DNA from: Corynebacterium pseudogenitalium
GTDB lineage: Bacteria > Actinomycetota > Actinomycetes > Mycobacteriales > Mycobacteriaceae
Length of the DNA stretch: 64,000 bases
Assembly (NCBI RefSeq): GCF_024453815.1
Contig: NZ_CP072934.1
Span: forward strand, 930,001-994,000
Reading direction: 5' to 3'
Position numbers and translations under genes: made by a program. Positions within the stretch are counted from its first letter, which is position 1. The number at the start of each line of letters is the position of its first letter. Below the pieces are notes generated by a model. That model was given only the letters and a program-made list of their open reading frames with translations, ran no database searches and was not told the origin of the DNA. Shown one piece after another: positions 7,873-17,032 of the stretch.

Positions 7873-8556
7873 CTAGCGCTTCGTAATGATGGTCAGGCCA
7901 CCGTCGAGAGGCAGGCGAGCTACGAGCGCTCCGTGGTCGGCGGCGAGGCTGCTCACGTACCTATCTGCCTCTCGTGCTGCCTCGGTTTCGCGGTCCCTGC
8001 GTGTCGAATCGCTGACGGTACCGTCCAGCAGAGAGTCGGCGAGAATCAGCGTGCCGCCCTCGCTGAGGAGCGGCCAGGCGGCATCAATAACCGCGGTGAA
8101 CTCGATCGGCGAGACATCCGCGTAAACGAGGTGGTAGGCGTCGTTCGCAAGCCTGCCCATAACCTCAAGCGGGCGCGCGGTGAGGAAACGTGTGCGGGAG
8201 GTTGGGTACTCGGCGGCACGGAATGCCTCCTTTGCGCCGGTTTGTAGCGTGACCTCGGGTTCGATGCAGGTAAGCGATGCGCGCTCTGGAAGACCACGCA
8301 GCAGGTGGAGCCCGACGACGCCCGCAGCCGGAGTGATGGCGACTGCGCCTTGCGACTGACCACTTGGGCAGGCTGCAGCGAGCGTCGAAAGTAACGTGCC
8401 GACGATGACCGACGGCGCACGGACTCCGTTCTCCTGCGCTTCTACGCTGGCGTACTTCAACGCTTCGCGGAAAGCAGCAGGGAACGGCTGTTGCTCGGCA
8501 TCAGTGAAAGACTGATGGATGTAATTTGTCAACTGATCAAAAGCGGTCGCACTCAC
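7873..8556 (-). CDS. Class I SAM-dependent O-methyltransferase
   Basis: A 227-residue methyltransferase of the small O-methyltransferase family. Family features are the SAM-site region AAGVVGLHLLRGLP near residue 75, the acidic LTCIEPEVTLQTGAKEAF block, and the metal-binding region HLVYADVSPIEF near 135. The methyl acceptor is unknown. The frame is open to 8586, but a GTG at 8556 lies 7 bases after a TATGAT -10 box, so I take it as a leaderless start; ATG codons at 8568 and 8565 are alternatives. It is divergent from sigE, the arrangement seen for Rv1220c and sigE in M. tuberculosis. Confidence 0.8.
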   Translation of the reverse strand: MSATAFDQLTNYIHQSFTDAEQQPFPAAFREALKYASVEAQENGVRAPSVIVGTLLSTLAAACPSGQSQGAVAITPAAGVVGLHLLRGLPERASLTCIEPEVTLQTGAKEAFRAAEYPTSRTRFLTARPLEVMGRLANDAYHLVYADVSPIEFTAVIDAAWPLLSEGGTLILADSLLDGTVSDSTRRDRETEAAREADRYVSSLAADHGALVARLPLDGGLTIITKR

Positions 8557-8563
8557 AGCCAAC

Positions 8564-8569
8564 ATCATA
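8564..8569 (-). promoter_or_regulatory. -10 hexamer of the O-methyltransferase gene
   Basis: Minus-strand TATGAT lies 7 bases before a GTG start codon at 8556. This is a consensus-like -10 box placed for a leaderless message. Confidence 0.5.
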
Positions 8570-8667
8570 ACCAGAACTGTCCTCACAGCGTGTGTGCTAC
8601 GCGCATGCAGTAACCTTTACGAATTTTCCTTTGGTGAATGCGATTTCAATCTGCCACAATATGAAGC

Positions 8668-9291
8668 ATGCAACCTGATGATGCTGCCGCCCAACATGAT
8701 TCCGTCGCGCCCGAAGATTTGCGCGGTACGGCTGCATTTGATGCTGGGGTGGGGGCGATGCCTTCGTGGGCTGAGCTCGTCGCAGAGCACGCCGACAGTG
8801 TGTATCGCCTTGCGTACCGTCTTTCAGGTAACCAGCACGACGCGGAAGATCTTACGCAAGAAACCTTCATCCGCGTGTTCCGTAACTTAAAGAGTTACCA
8901 ACCGGGTGCGTTCGGTGGCTGGCTTCATCGGATTACAACGAATCTGTTCCTTGATATGGTGCGCCACCGGGCGAAGATCCGGATGGAAGCACTCCCGGAA
9001 GACTATGAGCGCGTTCCCGGCACTGATATGACTCCGGAGCAGGCGTATAACGTCGCGCACCTCGATCCTGCCCTGCAGCACGCACTCGATGAATTGAGTC
9101 CGGACTTCCGCGTTGCCGTGGTGCTTTGCGATGTCGTCGGTATGACGTACGAAGAAATCGCTGAGACGCTTGGAGTCAAGATGGGTACCGTCCGTTCACG
9201 CATCCATCGCGGTAGAACTCAGCTGCGTGAATCGCTCGAGGAGCAGGCGCGGCATGACGTCGCCACCGAAGAGTTAATTCGACTACGCTAG
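8668..9291 (+). CDS. sigE: ECF RNA polymerase sigma factor SigE
   Basis: An extracytoplasmic-function sigma factor of 207 residues, orthologous by position and sequence to the SigE of mycobacteria and C. glutamicum, which handles cell-surface stress. Region 2 is at residues 45-75 ([20 protein letters not shown]). Region 4 is near 145-190 and includes [20 protein letters not shown], the helix-turn-helix that reads -35. The N-terminal ~40 residues are an acidic extension of unknown use. The anti-sigma gene follows after 45 bases and would hold SigE inactive until envelope stress. Confidence 0.92.
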   Translation: MQPDDAAAQHDSVAPEDLRGTAAFDAGVGAMPSWAELVAEHADSVYRLAYRLSGNQHDAEDLTQETFIRVFRNLKSYQPGAFGGWLHRITTNLFLDMVRHRAKIRMEALPEDYERVPGTDMTPEQAYNVAHLDPALQHALDELSPDFRVAVVLCDVVGMTYEEIAETLGVKMGTVRSRIHRGRTQLRESLEEQARHDVATEELIRLR

Positions 9292-9336
9292 GGCGCGAGA
9301 TAGTGGTTGACTACGGATGCGAAAGGAGCGTTACCG

Positions 9337-9678
9337 ATGCGAGCGTTTTGTTCCACTGAGCATTTGAACCCTGAAGCAATTGCAGCTTTCGCAGACGGTG
9401 AACTTTCGCGCTCTGCAAGCCGTCGCGCTATGAAACATATGTTGGAGTGCCCAGAGTGCTTCCAAGATGTTCTTGTGCAGCGGCGAGCGTCCGCACGTGT
9501 AAAGGCCTGCAAGGATGACGACCTGCGAGCCCCAGATTCGCTGGTGGCGAAGCTCAGCGGCCTGTGCCACGAGATGCAACCTGCCGAGCCTTGCGGTGAA
9601 GATGCTCATCACAAGGAACGATCACCGATTGTGGCCGCCGTTGACGCCACGCTTCGGGCGCTGCGGCACCGAGAGTAG
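9337..9678 (+). CDS. cseE: Zinc-containing anti-sigma factor of SigE (RseA/CseE type)
   Basis: A 113-residue cytoplasmic anti-sigma factor. The ZAS zinc motif HxxxCxxC is seen as HMLECPEC at residues 35-42. The start region EHLNPEAIAAFADGELSRS is typical of zf-HC2 domains. Release of SigE through loss or oxidation of this zinc site, or through proteolysis, is known for relatives. The ATG at 9337 has AAAGGAG about 10 bases upstream; the frame is open back to 9307 but that start has no ribosome site. No transmembrane segment is present, as in mycobacterial RseA. The tatB gene follows after 10 bases. Confidence 0.88.
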   Translation: MRAFCSTEHLNPEAIAAFADGELSRSASRRAMKHMLECPECFQDVLVQRRASARVKACKDDDLRAPDSLVAKLSGLCHEMQPAEPCGEDAHHKERSPIVAAVDATLRALRHRE

Positions 9679-9688
9679 GATGTGATCC

Positions 9689-10108
9689 GTGTTTTCCAGT
9701 ATTGGCTGGGGTGAAGTCTTTTTCATCCTGATCATCGGCCTCATTGTGATTGGTCCGGAGCGGCTCCCAAGCGTTATCGAGGATGTCCGCGCAGCCATTT
9801 ACGCTGCGCGCAAGGCGATCAACAACGCGAAGCGGGAGCTCAACGGTGAGCTCGAGGAGTTTGAGGAGCTACGCAAGCCACTGGATACGGTGTCGCAGTA
9901 TGCGTCGATGGGGCCAAAGCGCGCGATGGCGAAGTTTTTCTTCGAAGATGACGAGGAATTTCTCGAAAGTTTTGATCCGCGCAAAATGATGGAAGACGAT
10001 GCGCCTCTGGCTCGCCAACCATCAAAGCCACAGTCCCGGGCAAAGAAAGGGCCGGAGGACGGGGGACAGCCCAGTGGAGGGGGATTCTCCTGGACTGACG
10101 TTACCTAG
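9689..10108 (+). CDS. tatB: Twin-arginine translocase subunit TatB
   Basis: A 139-residue TatB. It has the short N-terminal membrane helix followed by the conserved GPERLP turn at residues 22-27 and an amphipathic helix (VIEDVRAAIYAARKAINNAKREL). TatB works with TatC to recognise twin-arginine signal peptides. The C-terminal part is charged and low in complexity. The start is GTG, 10 bases after the anti-sigma gene. In mycobacteria an htrA gene stands between rseA and tatB; it is absent here. Confidence 0.93.
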   Translation: MFSSIGWGEVFFILIIGLIVIGPERLPSVIEDVRAAIYAARKAINNAKRELNGELEEFEELRKPLDTVSQYASMGPKRAMAKFFFEDDEEFLESFDPRKMMEDDAPLARQPSKPQSRAKKGPEDGGQPSGGGFSWTDVT

Positions 10109-10119
10109 TTCCCACCGAT

Positions 10120-11268
10120 CTATTCGTCAGTGTGCTTCACACCAAGGTTGAGGGACTTGCCAGCAAGTGAGTTACGGCGAATCTTCAGCTTGGTGACGAT
10201 CTCCTGGATCGCCGCAGCGGCAGGGGAGTCTGGTTCTGCTGTGACGACAGGGGTTCCGGTGTCACCGTTTTCTCGTAGCTTCGGATCCAACGGGATGGAA
10301 CCTAGCAGCGGCACGTCACTATCTGTGAGCGCGGTCAGGCGCTCCGCAACCTGCTGGCCACCACCTTCACCAAAGATATTCATGACGGAGCCGTCAGGCA
10401 TGACCATCCCGGCCATGTTCTCGATGACGCCAGCAATTCGCTGCTCAGTCTGCTGAGAAATTGTGCCGGCACGCTCAGCGACCTCAGCTGCGGCTGCTTG
10501 CGGAGTGGTAACAATGAGCAGTTCGGCATTTGGAATCAGCTGCGCCACTGTGATCGCCACATCGCCGGTCCCCGGTGGAAGGTCAAGGAAGAGTACGTCA
10601 AGATCGCCCCAGTACACATCAGACAGGAACTGTTGGATTGCGCGGGTGAGCATCGGTCCACGCCAAACCACAGGGGCATTGCCCTCCACAAATTGCCCCA
10701 CAGAGATGTGGCGCACGCCGTGTGCGATCGGTGGCATGATCATTTCTTCGACCACAGTCGGCCCCATGTCGGAAGAGCCGAGGAGACCAGGGACGGAGTG
10801 CCCGTAAATGTCGGCGTCGACAATTCCGACGCTGAGGCCCTGTGCTGCCATTGCAGTGGCCAAGTTCACTGTCATCGAGGACTTGCCGACGCCACCTTTG
10901 CCTGAAGCTACCGCGAACACCCGGGTGCGCGACGACGGGTCAGCGAAAGGGATGTCGGGCCCGGGCTGCTGTGCACGCAGCTTCGAGGCCATTTCGCGAC
11001 GCTGCTCCGCGCTCATAGTGTGAAGCGTGACTGTCACGTTCTCCACGCCGTCGATTTCCTCTACGACTGCGCGGACGTTGCCCTCGATGGTGTCACGCAT
11101 CGGGCAGCCCGCGATGGTGAGGTAAATGCCGACGGTGACGTTGGGGCCGTCGATACGTACGGACTCCACCATCCCGAGTTCGGTAATGGGTTTTCCAATT
11201 TCGGGATCGTCAACGCGAGCAAGCGCTTCGCGGACCTGGAATTCTGAAATGAGTTCTGCGTTTGCCAT
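10120..11268 (-). CDS. mrp: Mrp/NBP35 family iron-sulfur carrier ATPase
   Basis: A 382-residue P-loop ATPase of the Mrp/ApbC group, which carries Fe-S clusters to target apoproteins. The first ~95 residues form a MIP18/DUF59-type domain (VDDPEIGKPITELGMVESV). The deviant Walker A VASGKGGVGKSS is near residue 120, and LDLPPGTGDVAI near 230 is the Mrp signature. The frame is open to 11418, but residues before the ATG at 11268 do not look like protein, and MANAELISEF starts the family alignment. It is convergent with tatB and divergent from the stress-protein gene. Confidence 0.92.
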   Translation of the reverse strand: MANAELISEFQVREALARVDDPEIGKPITELGMVESVRIDGPNVTVGIYLTIAGCPMRDTIEGNVRAVVEEIDGVENVTVTLHTMSAEQRREMASKLRAQQPGPDIPFADPSSRTRVFAVASGKGGVGKSSMTVNLATAMAAQGLSVGIVDADIYGHSVPGLLGSSDMGPTVVEEMIMPPIAHGVRHISVGQFVEGNAPVVWRGPMLTRAIQQFLSDVYWGDLDVLFLDLPPGTGDVAITVAQLIPNAELLIVTTPQAAAAEVAERAGTISQQTEQRIAGVIENMAGMVMPDGSVMNIFGEGGGQQVAERLTALTDSDVPLLGSIPLDPKLRENGDTGTPVVTAEPDSPAAAAIQEIVTKLKIRRNSLAGKSLNLGVKHTDE

Positions 11269-11328
11269 AACGGGCTTCAGTATAGTCAGAGAAGCTGGAT
11301 GTTCATACGAGCAGAGGAGTGACAACGA

Positions 11329-11880
11329 ATGGCCCAACTCAACAACAACCGCCTGGTAGCGCGCGAAGTGCCAACAGGGTGGCCGGTAGGCAGTTTTAAT
11401 ACCTACCAGGAGGCACAAGAAGCAGTTGACACGCTGTCGGACAAGGAATTTCCGGTAGAGAAGCTCACAATTGTCGGTGTGGACTTGATGCAGGTTGAGA
11501 GTATTACGGGCCGCCTCACGTGGGGCAAGGTACTTGGTGGCGGCGCACTATCGGGCCTGTGGATGGGCATGTTCATCGGCATCATTTTCTCGCTGTTCGC
11601 GGAAGAAGGTGGGTGGGGCATCTTCGCCTCGTGCGTCGCGATGGGTGGCGTGTTCGGAGCAATTTTCGCAGCTATCGCTTACGCGTTTACAGGTGGAAAG
11701 CGTGACTTCGCCTCAGCGACAAGCATCGTCGCACGCCGATACGATGTGCTTTGCGCACCTGACGCTGCGCGTCGAGCCCGCGACATGATCGCCGCAATGC
11801 ACCCACAGCGCGTCACTGGACGGCCAACTGAGCCGTCGGCCACCGATAGCGACGCCTCCGAAGACAACGCAGCGCGCTAG
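11329..11880 (+). CDS. General stress protein 17M-like membrane protein
   Basis: A 183-residue protein with an N-terminal YflT/general-stress-protein-17M domain (PVGSFNTYQEAQEAVDTLSDKEFP, residues 19-42). Two glycine-rich hydrophobic segments follow at about 73-115 (GGGALSGLWMGMFIGIIF and CVAMGGVFGAIFAAIAYAF). The C-terminal part is charged. Such proteins are common next to mrp in corynebacteria; their biochemical role is not known. The ATG has GAGGAGTGACAACGA upstream, a usable ribosome site. Confidence 0.8.
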   Translation: MAQLNNNRLVAREVPTGWPVGSFNTYQEAQEAVDTLSDKEFPVEKLTIVGVDLMQVESITGRLTWGKVLGGGALSGLWMGMFIGIIFSLFAEEGGWGIFASCVAMGGVFGAIFAAIAYAFTGGKRDFASATSIVARRYDVLCAPDAARRARDMIAAMHPQRVTGRPTEPSATDSDASEDNAAR

Positions 11881-11930
11881 ACTAACTCTGTTTTCCAGGC
11901 TCGTCTGAGCACACTACGAAGAAGGTATTT

Positions 11931-12674
11931 ATGGTGTCCCTGCGTCCTCTCCGTACACTGATTGCTGCGGCACTGGCAACGAGCCTTGTCGGCGGGTTGA
12001 CTGGCTGCACAGATGACTCGCTTTCACCGGTGAAGTTTGTCAACGGCGAATCCCGCGGCAACATCGTCAAAATCGGAATTGATACCTCAGAACCTGAACA
12101 GGTAGTGCTGGGGGAGATCTACTACGAGATCATTACAGCGATGGGACATCCTGCCGGGGTAGTCCCGTTCAATGACGTGTACTCCCGAAATGCAGCCGAA
12201 CTGCTGCAAGAAGAAGACGTCGATATGGTCGTTGCGTGCTCTGGTGTTCTGTTGCAAGCGCTAGACGCACACGGAGCGAAGGAGCTCGACAACGATATAG
12301 CGCACGATCGTCTCGACGGTGCGGATCCGTCAGAAGCGACGTTCGCTCTTCTTGCGGGTGCGCTGCCCGGCAACATCCAATCGGTTGACCCTTCCCCTGC
12401 GCAGGGCTGTGCGTCGCACGTGGAGCTCGAGCACCTTCCTAACAGCGTCATCCCGCTGTTCTACAAATCAAAGTTTGCTCGCAAGGAAGTCAGGCGCATC
12501 AACGCGATGACGCGCGTGCTCAGCACAGCGCAGTTGGAAGAGATGAGCGAGGAAGTCGCGCAGGGCAAAGAACCGCGCGTTGTTACTGCGGATTGGCTCC
12601 GTGAATACGCCAGCATCAACGTTGAAAACCCAGATGCCAACGGCGGGGAAGCCGAGGCGACAGCTACTCCCTAG
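11931..12674 (+). CDS. Lipoprotein, small substrate-binding-protein-like
   Basis: A 247-residue exported lipoprotein. The signal peptide (residues 1-27) ends in a lipobox, GGLTGC, so Cys28 would be acylated. The mature part resembles the first lobe of glycine-betaine-type binding proteins (EPEQVVLGEIYYEIITAMGHPAGVVP and DVDMVVACSGVLL). It is short for a full two-lobe binding protein and no permease gene is near. The C-terminal tail is acidic. A role as a stand-alone binding or envelope lipoprotein is an inference. M. tuberculosis also has a lipoprotein gene (lprE) close to kgd, though relation to this protein was not tested. Confidence 0.72.
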   Translation: MVSLRPLRTLIAAALATSLVGGLTGCTDDSLSPVKFVNGESRGNIVKIGIDTSEPEQVVLGEIYYEIITAMGHPAGVVPFNDVYSRNAAELLQEEDVDMVVACSGVLLQALDAHGAKELDNDIAHDRLDGADPSEATFALLAGALPGNIQSVDPSPAQGCASHVELEHLPNSVIPLFYKSKFARKEVRRINAMTRVLSTAQLEEMSEEVAQGKEPRVVTADWLREYASINVENPDANGGEAEATATP

Positions 12675-12708
12675 GCGCAAGCCAAATGAGTGAATCCTCA
12701 ACAGGGAA

Positions 12709-12739
12709 GCGCCCCAACCGCAGTAAGCGGTTGGGGCGC
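12709..12739. terminator. Bidirectional hairpin terminator between lipoprotein gene and odhA
   Basis: A perfect 13-bp G+C-rich stem (GCGCCCCAACCGC at 12709-12721 with its complement at 12727-12739) has a 5-base loop. It lies between convergent genes and ends 19 bases after the odhA stop when read from the minus strand. Confidence 0.85.
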
Positions 12740-12758
12740 CATTGCGTGTAAGCGCTAC

Positions 12759-15700
12759 TTACTTCGCAAACGCCTCATCCAGCAGAGTCTTCTCCTCTTC
12801 CTGGTGGACCTTCGCCACGCCGGTTGCAGTGGTCGACTGCGCACGGCGAGAGACGCGGACCATTTCAGGCATATCCGGAATCAGTGTGCGCAGGTGCTCG
12901 TTGTAGAACGGCCATGCGCCTTGGTTAGCGGGCTCATCCTGAACCCAGCGAATTTCCTTCGCGTTCGGGTAGTTCTCGAACGCATCCCGGATGCGGTTGA
13001 ATGGAATCGGGTGCAGCATCTCGATACGGATGATGGCGACATCGTCGCGCTTATCCTTCTTACGACGCTTCTCCAGTTCGTAGTAGATCTTGCCGGAACA
13101 CAGCAAGATCGTGGTGACCTTGTCGTGATCTGCGCCGTCAACCTTGACGTTGCCACGCTGTACGAACTCGGGGTCGTCGATAACTGACTGGAACTTGTCC
13201 ACCTCGATGAAGTCTGCAGGCTGCGAGACCGCCGCCTTGTTACGCAGCATCGACTTCGGGGTGAAGACGACGAGCGGGCGCTTCATCTCACCGAGCGCCT
13301 GACGGCGCAGCAGGTGGAAGTGGTTTGCCGGGGTAGAAGGCTGGGCAATCGTCATCGAGCCCTCGGCGACCAGCTGGAGGAAGCGCTCGATACGGGCGGA
13401 GGAGTGGTCCGGGCCCTGGCCTTCGTAGCCGTGCGGCAGGAGGGCAATCATGCTGGAAAGCTCGCCCCACTTAGTCTCGCTGGAGGACAAGTACTCGTCG
13501 ATGATGGTCTGTGCACCATTGGCGAAGTCGCCGAACTGCGCCTCCCATGCGACGACAGCGTCCTTGTTGCCAAGGGTGTAGCCGTACTCGAAGCCCATAC
13601 CTGCGTATTCGGTCAGTGCAGAGTTGAACACCTCGAAGCGTCCGCCGTTGTCCTGCTCTTCCGCGTTTGCGTCGAGTGGGTTGTACGGAGTGCCGTTATT
13701 CGGGTCGTAGAGCACCGCGTGGCGCTGCGTGAACGTACCGCGCTGTGAGTCCTCACCTGCAAGGCGGACAAACTTGCCCTGCTCTGCAAGGGAACCGAAA
13801 GCGAGCAGCTCGCCCCAGCCCCAGTCGATGTCGCCGTTTTCGAAGGAACCACCGCGCTTCTTGAGCACGTTGTTCAGGCGCTTGTTCGGCTCGAATTCCT
13901 CAGGCAGCTTGCCGTACGAATCCGCAAGGCGCTTGAACGTATCCTCGCTGATCGAGGTGTCCAGGCCACGAGTGAGCTTCTGCGAGTCCGTGATGCCGGT
14001 CTGCTCGCTTGGCTTGCCCTCAGCGGACTTGACGTCGGAGAAGACTGCGTCAAGCTGATCGTGGAAGTCCTGTGCCGCGATCTTGGCTTCTTCCTGCGTG
14101 AGGTCGCCACGGCCGATGAGGTCCTTGGTGTAGCGGGTACGCACCGAGTCGTGGGAGTGGATGCGGTCGTACATCACTGGCTGCGTCACGGTCGGGTCGT
14201 CTGCCTCGTTGTGGCCGCGCAGACGGTAGCAGATGAGGTCGATGAAGACGTCCTTGCCGAAGGCGCGGCGGTATTCGGTTGCCAGGTGAGCAACCCAGGC
14301 GGCTGCCTCCGGGTCGTCGCCGTTGACGTGGAACACTGGGCAGTTGAAGCCCTTGGCCAGGTCGGTGGCGTAGTAGGAGGAGCGGCCAGAGTCAGGGGTA
14401 GTGGTGAAACCAATCTGGTTGTTCACAACGATGTGGACGGTGCCACCAACGGAGTAGCCAGGGAGGCGAGACAGGTTCAGCGTCTCCTGTACGATGCCGA
14501 GGCCAGCGAATGCGGCGTCGCCGTGCAGCATAATCGGAACTACTGGATTGTCGTCGCGAACACCGTTTTCACGCAGCGTGTCCGCCTTTGCGCGGGCAAT
14601 ACCGACGAGCACTGGGTCAACAGCCTCGAGGTGTGACGGGTTCGCGGCCAGCGAGACCTTGATCTCGCCGTCGCCGAACATCTGGATGTGCTTGCCCTCG
14701 AAGCCGAGGTGGTACTTCACGTCGCCGGAGCCACCCTGCTGTGCGGACTGCATGTTGCCCTCGAACTCGTTGAAGATCGTTGCGACAGGCTTGCCCACGA
14801 TGTTAAACAGCACGTTCAGGCGACCACGGTGCGGCATGCCGATGACAGCTTCGTCGAGGCCTTGGCCAGCGGCGGTATCAATCACCGCGTCCATCAATGG
14901 GATGAGTGTTTCGGCACCCTCGAGGGAGAAGCGCTTCTGGCCGAGGTACTTCGTCTGGAGGAAGTTCTCAAATGCTTCAGCAGCATTGAGCTTCTGCAGG
15001 ATGTACTTTTGCTCAGCATTCGTCGGCTTCGGCATGCCAGCCTCGATGCGCTCGAGCAGCCACTCACGCTCATCGCGGTCGAGAATATGGGTGTATTCAG
15101 CACCGACGTGCAGGGTGTAGGCAGCACGTAGGCGACTAAGCACCTCGCGCAACGTCATTGTTTCCTTGCCCCCGAAACCACCTACGTGGAACGTGCGGTC
15201 GAGGTCCCACAGCGTCAGGCCGTGGGTTTCCATCAGCAGGTCACGGGAGTCCGGTTGCTGCAGGCCCGGCTGGCGCCAACGAAGCGGGTTCGTGTCAGCA
15301 ATGAGGTGGCCGCGGGAGCGGTACGCCTCGATGAGCTGCATGACACGGGTGTCCTTGTTCACGCCGGAATTCGGCAGGTCCTTCGCCCAGCGCATCGGGA
15401 GGAACGGGATCTCGAGGGACTCGAAGATGGAATCCCAGAACTTATCGTCGACGAGGAGCTGCGAAATATCGCGCAGGAACTCGCCAGACTCTGCACCCTG
15501 GATGACGCGGTGGTCATAGGTGGAGGTCAGTGTCACAAGCTTGCCGACGCCCAGCTCCGCCAAACGGTCCTCGCTGGCACCTGCAAACTCTGCAGGGTAG
15601 TCCATTGCGCCGACACCAACGATGGTGCCCTGGCCCTTTGTCAGACGCGGAATCGAGTGGCGGGTACCGATGCCACCCGGGTTGGTCAGCTGAATGGTTA

Positions 15701-16472
15701 CGCCAGAGAAGTCGTCCATCGTGAGCTTGCCGTCGCGCGCGCGACGCACAATGTCTTCGTAGCTTTCGACGAACTCCGCAAACGACTTGTTCTCGCACTC
15801 CTTAATCGCAGCGACGACCAGGGAGCGGGACCCGTCCTTCTGCGGCAGGTCGATTGCTAGACCCAGGTTGATGTGCTCAGGCTGAACTGCGAAGGACTTC
15901 TTGCCGTCCTCCTTGTAGTTCTTATTCATGTCCGGGTGGAGCTTGGTGGACTGAATGATTGCGTAGCCAAGGATATGCGTGAACGAAACCTTGCCGCCGC
16001 GAGTGCGCTTGAGGTGCTCATTGATCAACGTGCGGTTTTCAAACATGAGCTTGACCGGCATATCGCGCACGGTGGTGGCGGTTGGCACCTCGAGCGATTC
16101 GTTCATGTTCTTCGCGATAGTGCGGAACGCACCCTTGAGCTGTTCCTCGCCTGGAGTGACCTTGACACTATCGAGCTTGTCCAACGGGGAAGCGGTCGGC
16201 TTCTTGGTGCGCTTTGGAGCTGCTTCGGCGGCTGCGCGGTCTACCTGGGTTTGACGGCCGTCCTGGGTAGGAGCGCTCGTGGAGCTGGTGACGCTCGTCG
16301 CAGTCTTCGAGGAACCTTTTGGTGCCGGGGTGTTTGTCACCGTCGGCGGGGTGCCCTTCTTCTCGAAAAGATCGCGCCACTCCGCGTCAACGGAGTTGGG
16401 ATCCTGTTTGTACTGCTGGAACATCTCCTCAACCAGCCAGTCGTTCTGGCCGAACGTATCTTCGCTGCTCAC
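12759..16472 (-). CDS. odhA: Multifunctional 2-oxoglutarate dehydrogenase E1 with fused acyltransferase domain
   Basis: A 1237-residue TCA-cycle enzyme. Actinobacterial OdhA/Kgd combines an E1o thiamine-diphosphate decarboxylase with an E2-like succinyltransferase catalytic domain and works in a mixed complex with pyruvate dehydrogenase. The N-terminal segment [14 protein letters not shown] is at residues 9-22. A low-complexity Thr/Ser linker follows, then the acyltransferase domain at about 110-350 with the [15 protein letters not shown] active site. The E1 part covers 380-1237 and contains [19 protein letters not shown] and NNQIGFTT of the cofactor site. The start is GTG with GAGAGGCGAG upstream. 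OdhI, its usual regulator, is not in this window. Confidence 0.96.
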   Translation of the reverse strand: MSSEDTFGQNDWLVEEMFQQYKQDPNSVDAEWRDLFEKKGTPPTVTNTPAPKGSSKTATSVTSSTSAPTQDGRQTQVDRAAAEAAPKRTKKPTASPLDKLDSVKVTPGEEQLKGAFRTIAKNMNESLEVPTATTVRDMPVKLMFENRTLINEHLKRTRGGKVSFTHILGYAIIQSTKLHPDMNKNYKEDGKKSFAVQPEHINLGLAIDLPQKDGSRSLVVAAIKECENKSFAEFVESYEDIVRRARDGKLTMDDFSGVTIQLTNPGGIGTRHSIPRLTKGQGTIVGVGAMDYPAEFAGASEDRLAELGVGKLVTLTSTYDHRVIQGAESGEFLRDISQLLVDDKFWDSIFESLEIPFLPMRWAKDLPNSGVNKDTRVMQLIEAYRSRGHLIADTNPLRWRQPGLQQPDSRDLLMETHGLTLWDLDRTFHVGGFGGKETMTLREVLSRLRAAYTLHVGAEYTHILDRDEREWLLERIEAGMPKPTNAEQKYILQKLNAAEAFENFLQTKYLGQKRFSLEGAETLIPLMDAVIDTAAGQGLDEAVIGMPHRGRLNVLFNIVGKPVATIFNEFEGNMQSAQQGGSGDVKYHLGFEGKHIQMFGDGEIKVSLAANPSHLEAVDPVLVGIARAKADTLRENGVRDDNPVVPIMLHGDAAFAGLGIVQETLNLSRLPGYSVGGTVHIVVNNQIGFTTTPDSGRSSYYATDLAKGFNCPVFHVNGDDPEAAAWVAHLATEYRRAFGKDVFIDLICYRLRGHNEADDPTVTQPVMYDRIHSHDSVRTRYTKDLIGRGDLTQEEAKIAAQDFHDQLDAVFSDVKSAEGKPSEQTGITDSQKLTRGLDTSISEDTFKRLADSYGKLPEEFEPNKRLNNVLKKRGGSFENGDIDWGWGELLAFGSLAEQGKFVRLAGEDSQRGTFTQRHAVLYDPNNGTPYNPLDANAEEQDNGGRFEVFNSALTEYAGMGFEYGYTLGNKDAVVAWEAQFGDFANGAQTIIDEYLSSSETKWGELSSMIALLPHGYEGQGPDHSSARIERFLQLVAEGSMTIAQPSTPANHFHLLRRQALGEMKRPLVVFTPKSMLRNKAAVSQPADFIEVDKFQSVIDDPEFVQRGNVKVDGADHDKVTTILLCSGKIYYELEKRRKKDKRDDVAIIRIEMLHPIPFNRIRDAFENYPNAKEIRWVQDEPANQGAWPFYNEHLRTLIPDMPEMVRVSRRAQSTTATGVAKVHQEEEKTLLDEAFAK

Positions 16473-16749
16473 GGCAGGTGCTCGCCTCTCTTCTTGGGTT
16501 GTATGTAACTTTTCAACGACTTTAATTGTCTGGGATTAGGTAGTGCTACCTTACATTCCCGAAAAGCCCTCGTACTTGTGAGATCTACCCCCTTTAGCGG
16601 TTGATACACCACAAATGGGCATATCTTCCGTTTTGAGTGAGAAGGGTCTCATGAGAACCGTTATCAATGATACGTCCTCATTCGACAACAAGTATTTGAA
16701 CGGTTGCTTGCTCGTGATTGATTGATTTCGAACTCTTGAAGAGGTGAGG

Positions 16750-16883
16750 CGGGCCCGTCGACTTTGGCCTGGCGTGCGGGGAAGTACAGAGTGGGCGTCG
16801 AGCAGCATTCACGGTGGCAGCTGTCGAGAAGCGCTCGTGTGCAGTCTCGGGGGGACCAAGAAGGTGGGGCCAAAGCAGGCTCG
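16750..16883. ncRNA. Candidate structured RNA (strand undecided)
   Basis: Two blocks of complementary sequence enclose about 100 bases. CGGGCC at 16750-16755 can pair with GGCTCG near 16878-16883, and CTTTGGCC at 16762-16769 with GGCCAAAG at 16868-16875. They are separated by a 6-versus-2 internal loop. Shorter hairpins can be drawn inside, such as CGAGA with TCTCG. No clear promoter was found on either strand, and the sequence does not match RNase P RNA, tmRNA, 6C RNA or SRP RNA signatures that I could recall. This is a weak call. Confidence 0.2.
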
Positions 16884-16983
16884 CGTATTTGAGGGGGCGC
16901 TGTGCTTCGGCGGTGGCGCAGGGTGTGGTTCTCCAACTAAAGCAGAGGTGCTACCGGGGGTAGGCGAAAGATGGAAGTGCGTG

Positions 16984-17015
16984 ATTCCCGCCTCAGTTTT
17001 GGGGGAGGCGGGAAT
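16984..17015 (-). terminator. Hairpin downstream of the minus-strand gene at 17033-17932
   Basis: An 11-bp perfect stem (ATTCCCGCCTC at 16984-16994 with its complement at 17005-17015) has a 10-base loop. It begins 17 bases after the stop codon of the upstream minus-strand gene. There is no T-run after it, so it may act as a U-less terminator. Confidence 0.55.
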
Positions 17016-17032
17016 GAACTTCGGAGCCGAAG

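Larger units (their letters stand above)
16473..17032. other. 560-base gap without a convincing gene
   Basis: This stretch lies between odhA and the next minus-strand gene. Open frames of 90-99 codons exist on both strands (16664-16936 minus, 16744-17043 plus), but their predicted peptides show no domain and poor codon character. The first ~100 bases beside odhA probably carry its promoter. The middle holds complementary segments that could form a structured RNA, and the right end holds a hairpin. See the separate entries. Confidence 0.6.
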
